A stretch of 64,000 bases of DNA from Antedon mediterranea (lineage: Eukaryota; Echinodermata; Crinoidea; Comatulida; Antedonidae). This document shows positions 55,664-64,000 of this stretch, piece by piece; positions within the stretch are counted from its first letter, which is position 1; every line of letters begins with the position of its first letter. Where the stretch lies: contig NC_092673.1 in the NCBI RefSeq assembly GCF_964355755.1, positions 19,597,001 through 19,661,000 on the forward strand, given 5' to 3'. Under the pieces are notes generated by a model. That model ran no database searches and had not been told where the DNA came from. It saw only the letters and a list, made by a program, of their open reading frames with translations. The translations under genes were made by a program, and so were the position numbers.

Positions 55664-55960
55664 GTAATTTATTGTTACCAATACCAGCAACTCTTTATGA
55701 ATTTATTGTTAGTGACTGTGAGTTATATTATTCTTGTTCATTTCATTACAGTAATTTAACGTTTTAAGCTCTTTGTCATCTGAAAGTTACAAATAAACAG
55801 TACAGTTAAACAAACGCAAGACACATGAATTTTGCTTTACTTTATCTAATCCAGCAGAAGTATTTAGTGTGAGAACATAGATTACAATTTTTTTGTGATA
55901 AACTTATAGTAACCTCTGTCTACACTATAAAACTATTTTGACAAAAAGGTCAGGTCAGTT

Positions 55961-56065
55961 CATACAGGTCATCTTCAGGCAGTAACACCAGCATACAGGT
56001 CATATTCATTCAGTAACGCCAGCATACAGGTCATCTTCATTCAGTAACACCAGCATACAGGTCAT
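55961..56065 (+). repeat. 31-bp minisatellite, left part
   Basis: Three to four units of the cagtaacaccagcatacagg type. Continues at 56884 after a LINE and SINE insertion. Confidence 0.85.
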
Positions 56066-56286
56066 CTCCATAATATGTCTTTGGCAACTTTTAAATCTTC
56101 ACTATAGAAAACATATTTGTATTAACCTTTTTGCCTTCACAATTGTAAATAGTTTTATATCTCTTTTCTTTCTTTTTGTTTTTGTTTTTAATTTTAATAC
56201 AAATATGTTTACTGAACCACTTTACAAATCAGTACATTTGTATTGAAAGTGTATTTCAGTTTAAAGAAAGAACAAATAAATAAATA
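56066..56286 (+). mobile_element. Second copy of the same LINE 3' end
   Basis: Reverse complement match to 14590-14815 over ctccataatatgtctttggc through the ttcagtttaaagaaagaac tail with (aaat)n. Inserted in the 31-bp minisatellite. Confidence 0.8.
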
Positions 56287-56883
56287 AACTAGAGGGTACT
56301 CCGAGAGTACAAACCTCCGCCTACTGTAAAATTCCCCAACATAAAATGCCTCCTGAAAATTTTTTTTTACATTTTTTTTAATTAGTTCTAAGTGTAAATA
56401 TGTTAACTGCACACTACAAAGTTGTGGATGACAGTGTGGTGTAATGGTTATGTATCCAGCCTCTCACAGTTGAAATCGCTGGTTCAAGTCTCACTGAGGG
56501 TTTTTTTTTTTTTATTATTTTTTTATTTATTTTTTTTTTTTTTGTGGACCTTGATCTTTGACCCTGACCCTTCAAAATTTAACCACAATTATATGATGTG
56601 TCATTGATCATTGTGGCTAAGTTTGGTGAGAATCAGATCAAAACGGAGGTCTCTAGGCAGTAAAATAGTTTTTTTGTTAGTTATGACCTTGACCTATGAC
56701 CTTTCCCCCTCAAATTCGAACTCGTTCGAGCTTTTTGGGCATAGATCATTGTGTCCAAATTTGGTTAGAATCGGATAAAAACTGTGGCCTCCAGGCTGTT
56801 CACAGACACACACACAAACACACACACAAACACACACACAAACATACAGGAGTGAAAACATAACCTCCTTGGCGGAGGTAATA
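56287..56883 (+). mobile_element. Composite SINE with internal tRNA-like promoter
   Basis: Bounded by tacaaacctccgcc and ggcggaggtaataa (short inverted ends). Interior has a tRNA-like A box (tgtggtgtaatggttatg) and B box (ggttcaagtc) at about 56430-56500, then repeated gaccttgacctttgacc words and a (cacacaaa)n run. Nested directly after the LINE end at 56286. Confidence 0.6.
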
Positions 56884-57939
56884 ATCTTCATGCAGAAACA
56901 CCAGCATACATGTCATCTCCATCCAGTAACGCCAGCATACAGGTCATCTTCATTCATTAACACCAGCATACAGGTCATCTTCATTCAGTAACGCCAGCAT
57001 ACAGGTCATCTTCAATCAGTAACGCCAGCATACAGGTCATCTTCATTCAGTAACGCCAGCATACAGGTCATCTTTATTCAGTAAGACCAGCATACATGTC
57101 ATCTTCATTCAGTAAGACCAGCATACAGGTCATCTTCATTCAGTAAGACCAGCATACAGGTCATCTTCATTCAGTAAGACCAGCATACAGGTCATCTTCA
57201 TTCAGTAAGACCAGCATACAGGTCATCTTCATTCAGTAAGACCAGCATACAGATCATCTTCATTCAGTAACACCAGCATACAAGTCATCTTAATGCAGTA
57301 ACACCAGCATACAGATCATCTTCATTCAGTAACACCAGCTTACAGGTCATCTTAATGCAGTAACACCAGCATACAGGTCATCTTCATAAAGGTAACACCA
57401 GCATATAGGTCATCTTCATAAAGGTAACACCAGCATACAGGTTATCTTCATGCAGTAACACCAGCATACACATTATCTTTATTCTGTAACACCAGCATAC
57501 AGGTCATCTTAATGCAGTAACACCAGCATACAGATCATCTTCATTCAGTAACACCAGCTTACAGGTCATCTTCATACAGTAACACCAGCATACAGGTAAT
57601 CTTCATGCAGTAACACCGGCATACAGGTCATCTTCATTCAGTAAAACCAGCATACAGATCATCTTCATTCAGTAACGCCAGCATACAGGTCATCTTCATT
57701 CAGTAACGCCAGCATACAGATCATCTTCATTCAGTAACGTCAGCATACAGGCCATATTCATTCAGTAACGCCAGCATACAGGTCATATTCATTCATTAAC
57801 GCCAGCATACAGGTCATCTTTATTCAGTAACGCCAGCATACAGATCATCTTCATTCAGTAACGCCAGCATACAGGTCATCTTCATTCAGTAACGCCAGCA
57901 TACAGGTCATCTTCATTCATTAACACAGCATACAGGTGC
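56884..57939 (+). repeat. 31-bp minisatellite, main part, about 34 copies
   Basis: Unit containing cagtaacgccagcatacagg and tcatcttcatt, period 31, with unit variants (acgcc, acacc, agacc) grouped in blocks. No unique spacers, so not CRISPR. Confidence 0.95.
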
Positions 57940-58093
57940 AATTGAATTGTCATAGCTTTTTTAATGCAAAGGTTTCTGTATGATGGAATTATGTTTTACC
58001 TTTCCTATTTTCAGAAGAGAATGTGTAGGCTTACTTTTACACTAGAAGCTATCGGCATTAATAATTGTTAAATGAAGACACTGTATTTTTGCA

Positions 58094-59706
58094 ATGGAGA
58101 GGTACGTTTTTAACAATTATTTCAAACAAAAATAACCAGCTCCAATATGTGTTGATATTATTGAAATATGTAACTATTAAAAACAAATTAAAATGTTTGA
58201 ATAGTTATATTGACATACATTATTATATATAACATACTTTATAATCAGAATTTATAGTTCAAACAAAAAGAAAACACTTTGATTTTAAGATATTCTTTTG
58301 AGAAAAATACTTCAAACTTTCTTAAAAGATTATAAAATCCAAAATTATTTCTTTCTTTCTTTAAAAATTATGAAATCATAAATATTACAATTAAAGCGCT
58401 TATTCTCATTAAATATAATAATAATAATATTTCCATCAATCATCATTCTCATTAAATACACGGGTATAAATGGATTATTTCTTACATTTTGACAGGAAAC
58501 ATTTGGTAGAAGCTTTGTCAAGGAATGATTTGAAAACAATTAAACAAATCTGTAAGACGCAACCAGATCTTCTGAAATCTATCAATGAGGTATAAAAACA
58601 GATATATTTTTATAATATTATCAAAGAAGAAATTCTTTTCATTAAGGTTTAAAATTATAGAGGATGTAATTTTATTTAATAGTTTAAAGCTTTTTTACTT
58701 AATTACAATTCTTTTGCATTATCACACTGATGATGGAGGTATAACCTGCATATACTGATTAACCACATTAGGCTAAAAATAATAATATAAATACACACTG
58801 ATGATGGAGGTATAACCTGCATGTACTGATTAACCACATTAGGCTAAAAATAATAATATAAATACACACTGATGATGGAGGTATAACCTGCATGTACTGA
58901 TTAACAACATTAGGCTAAAAATAATAATATAAATACACACTGATGATAGGGGTATAACCTGCATGCACTGATTAACCACATTAGGCTAAAAATAATAATA
59001 TAAATACACACTGATGAAGGAGGTATAACATGCATGAACTGATTAACCACATTAGGCTAAAAATAATTTGCTAGTGTAATAGGCTAACATTCTATAGATA
59101 TGATGTGGTAAACCATTCTATTTTGTTCTACTCATTTATCAATAATGATAATTATTATTATTTACCACAATATTTAGCAGCAATTGTTGTTGTTTGTATT
59201 AACAAAAAACAAACAATTTCACATAATGTCTGTTGTCAGTATTTATAAACTTCATTATGATTCCTTTCCAGGTTGGTGACACTCCATTACATTCATATCT
59301 GAGGAGAGGATATCCACCTACCTTAGAAATAGTGACTTGTCTCATTCAGCATGGGGCACCAGTAGCATTGCAAAATAAGGTAAGGTACAGGGATTTGCTA
59401 GTGTAGTAGGCTAACATTCTATAGATATGCTGTAGTAAACCATTCTATTTTGTTCTACTCATTTATTAATAATGATAATTATGATTATTTACCACTTTAT
59501 TTAGCAGCAATTGTTGTTGTTTGTATTAACAAAAAACAAACAATTTTACATAATGTCTGTTGTCAGTATTTATAAACTTCATGATGATTCCTTTCCAGGA
59601 TGGTGACACTCTATTACATTCATATCTGTGGAGTGTACGTACACCTACCTTAGAAATAGTGACTTGTCTCATTCAGCATGGGGCACCAGTAGCATTGCAA
59701 AATAAG
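58094..59706 (+). CDS. Paralogous second gene, 5' exons (partial)
   Basis: Four coding exons repeat the start of the first gene: 58094-58101 (ATGGAGAG, phase 2), 58496-58589 (94 bases, HLVEALSRNDLKTIKQICKT), 59272-59379 (ankyrin repeat, VGDTPLHSYLRRGY) and 59599-59706 (ankyrin repeat, DGDTLLHSYLWSVR). Each ankyrin exon is 108 bases, phase 0-0, ending QNK before gtaagg or gtattg. The gene then runs into a Gypsy LTR at 59751, and the rest, if any, lies beyond the window. It is a segmental duplicate of the 9029 gene start, in the same orientation, about 5 kb after that gene's stop. Confidence 0.75.
58723..59070 (+). repeat. 71-bp tandem repeat in paralog intron 2, about 5 copies
   Basis: cacactgatgatggaggtat repeats every 71 bases; each unit includes accacattaggctaaaaata. 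Confidence 0.9.
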
Positions 59707-59750
59707 GTATTGTACAGGGATTTGCTAGTGTAATAGGCTAACATTATATA

Positions 59751-60159
59751 TGTAGCTCTTCACAAAATAATGACAATGATAACTTAAACCCAGGTTCTCA
59801 ATTTCAGCTACAAAATCGATAAAACACAGAATTCCAATACAAAATGCTTTTATTAATTATAACACAACTGCTTACTTTTAAAACTCAATACTAACTACAC
59901 AGATCTGACTCATCTCTCCAATTTCACAGTATTTCTAGATAACACAGGCTATAAAACTTTCTTATTCCCCACCACAAAACCCACAAAATGGACCAGTTGT
60001 TATGGAAACCTAGATAAAGGAGGTACAGTCTTAATTAATTCAGAGATTGGAATGTGTAAAATCAAACTAAGGCATGATCATTGAGGATATACAAGCTACT
60101 AAGTAAATATGAACTTAAATACAATAAAATAATAATACTGCTTTTAGAGTATCGCTACA
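59751..60159 (-). mobile_element. 3' LTR of the Gypsy element
   Basis: 409 bases bounded by the inverted ends tgtagc and gctaca (TG...CA). Inserted in the third intron of the paralogous gene: the sequence before it (aggctaacattatata) matches the sister intron up to the junction, where the sister continues gatatgctgtag. The other LTR is beyond the window, so the target duplication cannot be confirmed. Confidence 0.82.
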
Positions 60160-60160
60160 T

Positions 60161-60174
60161 CCACCCCTCCTTTC
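60161..60174 (-). other. Polypurine tract of the Gypsy element
   Basis: On the minus strand gaaaggaggggtgg sits one base from the LTR start, the normal plus-strand primer site. A near copy (gatgggaggggtgag) lies at 60762-60776. Confidence 0.75.
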
Positions 60175-60926
60175 TTGAACGTCGTCCACGACGTTCGCCT
60201 GCTTCAAAACCGAGGGAGACTTGCCGAATAATCTAGTCTTAATTAGGAATTATACTAAAACTACAAACTCTACAAACTATTAAAAAGGCATAAAATGAGG
60301 AAACATCAAAATAAACAAAACTTATCTATGATAATACTGTATAAAACAAACTTATTAGTAGTGCGGTTCATTACCACCTGAAACAGTCACATATTACCAA
60401 CCATGGCAAACTGTCTATTATTAACTGTCTATTATTAACTGTATCATTACATCATGAATACTATAAAATATAAGATACATTCCATTCTAAAATGAAATTG
60501 TACAGCGCAGTACTTGCTGTTCAGACTCAAATTGACCTAGTAAATACTTACTCGGTATGAAACGATGAATAAACATAAGGAATGATTTAAATTACTACCG
60601 GTACTACAATACCATCACTATGGGTAACCACTTAACTACAGTATACGGTAATACTACCTTCATTATGCTTTGTTTATACATTTTTTTTAAAGTTAATTTA
60701 ATTTAATACGTAAAGTATATCAATTAAGTTCAATAGGCGATTGGAAGGGATGACATCTCACTCACCCCTCCCATCTGAAACGTCGCCCCCGACGTTAATC
60801 AAGTAGTTCATGAAAATACATAAAAATATACAATATAGTTCAAACAATTACATGTCATCAAATAGTCATATGAAAGTGTCCAAAAAGTCAGTGAAAAAAA
60901 ATTTAAAAAGTGTTCCAGTGTTCACT
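60175..60926 (-). other. Gypsy 3' non-coding region
   Basis: Between the pol stop and the polypurine tract. Contains two short hairpin motifs around aacgtcg/cgacgtt (60177-60197 and 60780-60796), each beside a purine-rich tract. No coding signal seen. Confidence 0.6.
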
Positions 60927-63900
60927 TTAATCCAAGTCATATTCAAACATAATAGTCGGTGTTTGAGAAGATTGAGGTATGAGTCTATTATCCAATGTAT
61001 CTATATTATTTACAAATCGTTTATTTGGCGGCGACAACGATACAAACGGAGATGCGTATGGGTTTAGCGAAAGACAATGAGATGGTACTATGTTGCTGGT
61101 GCTGGCATCGGCATTTGGTGAGGGTGGAGCGCTTTGGTCTGGCGTCGGAGTTGATAAATCCAATGGCAAAAACATACATGGAGTCAGTAGATTTCTATGT
61201 AATGTCCGCTGACGACCATCCGCGTTTTCAACTTTGTATACTGGAATATTTGGATGTTTGAACAACACGACATATGGGGTTTCCTCCCATCTGTCTACGA
61301 GTTTTTGCTTCCCGATAATATGTTTCTTTTGCACAAGGACGCGGTCGCCCAATTCCAAAGGAGCTTGAGTTGTCTTTTTGTCATACTCGCGTTTCTGTTT
61401 GTCTTTGGCTTTCATGGAAGATTTGGCAGCTTGGTCATAGACCAGCTTTAATCGCTCGCGAAATTGTAAGACCAACTCATCATAATCATCGTCATCACTA
61501 TTATGATTATCGCTATCAAGTCCAAACATTACATCAATTGGCAGATTGGCATGTCGGCCGAACATTAAGTAAAATGGCGCATAACCCGTGGAATCGTGTT
61601 TAGTACAATTATATGCATGTGCCATATCGCCAACATATTCCTTCCAGTCCTGTTTACGATCTAGTGAGAGTGTACCCAGCATGTCGATTAGTGTTCTATT
61701 AAATCTCTCCGTAGTTCCGTTACCCATTGGGTGGTAGGGTGTAGTACGCGACTTTGCTATTCCGGCGACCTTGCACACAGATTTAATTATTGCGCTTTCA
61801 AAATTACGCCCTTGATCGGAGTGTATACGTTTTGGGAAACCATAATGTCTAAATACGTTCTGAAATAGTACCTTGGCAACAGTTTCAGCCGTCTGGTTTT
61901 TTGTTGGGTACGCTAAGGCATATCGGGTGAAATGATCGGTGATAACTAAAACATTTTCATAACCTCCTTTCGACCGTTCCAGACCAAGGAAGTCGATGCA
62001 TAGTAGTTCCATTGGTTCGTAAGTGTGAATATTCACGAGGGGCGCACGTTTCACATTTGGTGAAGTTTTTCGAAGACAGCACCGTTGACATGTGTCACAC
62101 CAGGTCTTAATGTCGGATGCCATCTTAGGCCAATAAAATCTTCGCCGAATCATATCGATGGTACGCTCATAACCCAAATGCCCAATGTTGTCATGCAGGT
62201 GTTCAAAAGCAAGTTTGTGTTTAGACGTTGGTAATACAAGCTGATCGCATGCTTCTCCAGTGTTGATATTGGTGGTCCTATATAATATGTTGTTTTTGAA
62301 CTTTAGGCGATTCCATTGTCTGAGTAAACAGATGACATTCGGATGTTCAAGTCGACGCTCTGCTGCTGATGGCTTTTGATTGCGTCGGAGGAAGAATGTC
62401 ACACGGTCAAGCACATCGTCCTCCTTCTGGAGACGGGATATGTCCGCTTGCGAAAGATTTGGGACAGGCGCAAAACCATGATTTGTGTTAACATCAGGGG
62501 CTTGCACTGGATCCCCAGCAGCATCAGTGTTGTCGATACGAGATTTGCTTCTGGTGTGGGCCTGACACTGTACAATTTGTGGTTGGACATACAGACACGG
62601 ATTCACAGGGGCAGATCCTGAGAGAACCGCAGTGACCAGTTCACACGGTACGTCTTTCCTGCGAGATAACGCGTCAGCTGCTGCGTTGCTTTTTCCCGGG
62701 CGGTACTTTATATCAAAATCGAACTGGCTTAGGGCAGCCACCCAGCGTTGACCAGTCGCATCTAATTTCGCTGTGGATAGAACGTACAACAACGGATTAT
62801 TATCAGTCAGTACTGTAAAGTGATTTCCAATGAGGTACTCTCGAAATTTGTTAGTGACAGCCCATTTTAGAGCCAGGAACTCCAATTTGTGCGCCGGATA
62901 GCGAGATTCAGATGGGCGAAGGCTACGACTTGCGTAAGCAATGACTCTTGGCGTGCCATTTTGTACTTGTGAAATAACGGCTCCCAGACCGATACCAGAA
63001 GCATCCGTTTCCAAAAGAAACGGCAAATTGTAGTCAGGGTACGCTAGGATTGGAGCATTTGTCAACAGGTGTTTAAGAAGTGAAAATGCTTTGTCGCATT
63101 CTGAAGTCCATACAAATGGTGGTGGTTTGGCATTCATTGCCTTTCTGCCATTCTTTTTCTTTCGTCGTGGGTCGCCGCACGTTAGTGCATATAACGGCGC
63201 AGCTATCTCCGAATACTGGCTGATAAACCGTCTGTAATAGCCGGTAAATCCCAAAAATTGAAGAACTTGTTTGCGGTCAACCGGCGTGGGCCAGCTGTCG
63301 ACTTGCGCTGTTTTAGCAGGGTCGGCATGAATCCCCTCGGCTGATACAATGTGGCCCAAATAATTAACCTCAGATCGAAGGAGGGAGCATTTTGAAGGCT
63401 TTAACTTCAAACCATTTTCTCTTAGACGTTTGAAAACAGTTTCCAGTCTCTCTAAATGTTCTTGAAAGTTATTAGAAAAAATAATGATATCGTCCAAGTA
63501 TATTAACAAAGTAGAAAAGTTTTGGTCACCAAAGCACGACATCATCAAACGTTGAAACGTCGCCGGTGCGTTTTGGAGTCCAAATGGCATTCGGTTACAC
63601 TCAAATAAACCCATTGGTGTTGTAAATGCTGTTTTTGGTTTATCTTCTTCTGCTACCTCTACCTGCCAATAGCCGCTAGTCAAATCTAATGTAGAGAAGA
63701 TTTTGGCCTTACCCAGAGCATCCATAGCTTCATCTATCCTGGGTATTGGAAACGCATCTCTTACTGTTTTAGAATTAAGTTTTCTAAAATCGATACATAT
63801 GCGCATTGACCCATCCTTCTTGCGAACAATCACCATCGGTGAAGCATATGGGCTTTTGCTTGGTCGAATGGCGCCAGCCTCTAACATACCATTGATATGC

Positions 63901-64000
63901 GAGCGCACTTCTTGATATTGCGATGGTGGGATGCGGCGAAAGGGTAGTCTAAATGGTTGGTTGTCAATAAGTGGTATATGGTGATATATGGCCTTAGTAT
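60927..64000 (-). CDS. Ty3/Gypsy pol polyprotein (RT, RNase H, integrase), 5' partial
   Basis: Open minus-strand frame from the window edge to the stop at 60927. In order: RT with KDGSMRICIDFRKLN, FSTLDLTSGYWQV, FGLQNAPATFQ and YLDDIII; RNase H with TDASGIGLGAV, HKLEFLALKWAV and TDNNPLLYVL; YRPGKSNAAADALSRR; integrase zinc finger (HDNIGHLGYERT ... CDTCQRC); integrase core with IDFLG, HSDQGRNFES and TERFNRTL (D-D-E). No frameshift or stop over about 1020 codons, so the copy looks recent. gag and protease lie outside the window. Its 3' LTR and polypurine tract are at 59751-60174. Confidence 0.95.
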   Translation of the reverse strand, partial: TKAIYHHIPLIDNQPFRLPFRRIPPSQYQEVRSHINGMLEAGAIRPSKSPYASPMVIVRKKDGSMRICIDFRKLNSKTVRDAFPIPRIDEAMDALGKAKIFSTLDLTSGYWQVEVAEEDKPKTAFTTPMGLFECNRMPFGLQNAPATFQRLMMSCFGDQNFSTLLIYLDDIIIFSNNFQEHLERLETVFKRLRENGLKLKPSKCSLLRSEVNYLGHIVSAEGIHADPAKTAQVDSWPTPVDRKQVLQFLGFTGYYRRFISQYSEIAAPLYALTCGDPRRKKKNGRKAMNAKPPPFVWTSECDKAFSLLKHLLTNAPILAYPDYNLPFLLETDASGIGLGAVISQVQNGTPRVIAYASRSLRPSESRYPAHKLEFLALKWAVTNKFREYLIGNHFTVLTDNNPLLYVLSTAKLDATGQRWVAALSQFDFDIKYRPGKSNAAADALSRRKDVPCELVTAVLSGSAPVNPCLYVQPQIVQCQAHTRSKSRIDNTDAAGDPVQAPDVNTNHGFAPVPNLSQADISRLQKEDDVLDRVTFFLRRNQKPSAAERRLEHPNVICLLRQWNRLKFKNNILYRTTNINTGEACDQLVLPTSKHKLAFEHLHDNIGHLGYERTIDMIRRRFYWPKMASDIKTWCDTCQRCCLRKTSPNVKRAPLVNIHTYEPMELLCIDFLGLERSKGGYENVLVITDHFTRYALAYPTKNQTAETVAKVLFQNVFRHYGFPKRIHSDQGRNFESAIIKSVCKVAGIAKSRTTPYHPMGNGTTERFNRTLIDMLGTLSLDRKQDWKEYVGDMAHAYNCTKHDSTGYAPFYLMFGRHANLPIDVMFGLDSDNHNSDDDDYDELVLQFRERLKLVYDQAAKSSMKAKDKQKREYDKKTTQAPLELGDRVLVQKKHIIGKQKLVDRWEETPYVVLFKHPNIPVYKVENADGRQRTLHRNLLTPCMFLPLDLSTPTPDQSAPPSPNADASTSNIVPSHCLSLNPYASPFVSLSPPNKRFVNNIDTLDNRLIPQSSQTPTIMFEYDLD

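Larger units (their letters stand above)
52898..55960. other. 3' flank of the PARP14-like gene
   Basis: No gene recognised. Two perfect small hairpins: aattcgtca-ctt-tgacgaatt near 53130 and catagagatatt ... aatatctctatg near 54158. First AATAAA words after the stop are about 1.7-1.85 kb away (54604, 54744), so the poly(A) site is uncertain. Confidence 0.4.

Noticed and set aside
56884-57939. CRISPR-like direct repeat array
   Set aside because: Units are head-to-tail with no unique spacers, and the genome is eukaryotic; it is a minisatellite.
61254-63915. Plus-strand frames of 65-88 residues
   Set aside because: Antisense shadows of the Gypsy pol gene.

Overview
The window looks like nuclear DNA from an invertebrate animal. 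It is AT-rich and rich in introns. Its many repeat families (LINE, SINE, MITE, Ty3/Gypsy, Penelope-like, minisatellites) and frequent AGGCCTA words suggest a marine deuterostome, most likely an echinoderm. That last step is inference; no species marker is present. No rRNA, free tRNA gene, CRISPR or prokaryotic feature was seen.

The main content is one very large + strand gene that I assembled by hand from splice sites, reading phase and protein similarity. It has 38 coding exons from 9029 to 52897, 8433 coding nt, and a nominal 2810 residues. Every junction keeps phase. Domain order: ankyrin repeats (6 exons), a DED-like death-fold pair, ZU5 with an HFS autoproteolysis motif, UPA, a Ser/Gly/Thr linker, a second DED-like pair, four RRM-like repeats, KH-like repeats, macro 1-3, a further KH-like segment, WWE, and a PARP catalytic domain with an H-Y-I triad (mono-ADP-ribosyltransferase type). 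The C-terminal half is a PARP14-type protein. The N-terminal half resembles PIDD/UNC5CL/NLRP1-type autoprocessing death-fold sensors. If it is one gene, the HFS site could release a UPA-DED-PARP14 effector, an architecture I do not know from any described protein. Two cautions apply. There is an in-frame TAA in macro domain 1 (42960-42962), and a 14.5 kb intron separates the ankyrin and DED exons, so two transcription units remain possible.

Layout: 1-9028 is intergenic, made of repeats and foldback elements. 9029-14051 holds the start codon and the ankyrin exon array. 14052-28613 is a giant repeat-filled intron (LINE relic, 21-bp and 37-bp satellites, MITEs). 28614-36217 encodes DED/ZU5/UPA/DED. 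37349-52897 encodes the PARP14-like half, with a DNA transposon and LINE in intron 32 and a Penelope-like relic in intron 23. 52898-58093 is intergenic and includes a 31-bp minisatellite split by nested insertions. 58094-59706 is the start of a paralogous second gene, whose third intron is interrupted by the LTR of a Ty3/Gypsy retrotransposon. That element (minus strand, 59751 to the window edge) has an open pol reading frame.

The second gene start and the tandem ankyrin exons show that this locus grows by segmental and exon duplication, as immune-type gene families often do. A role in innate immune sensing with ADP-ribose signalling is inferred from the domain families, not shown by the sequence.
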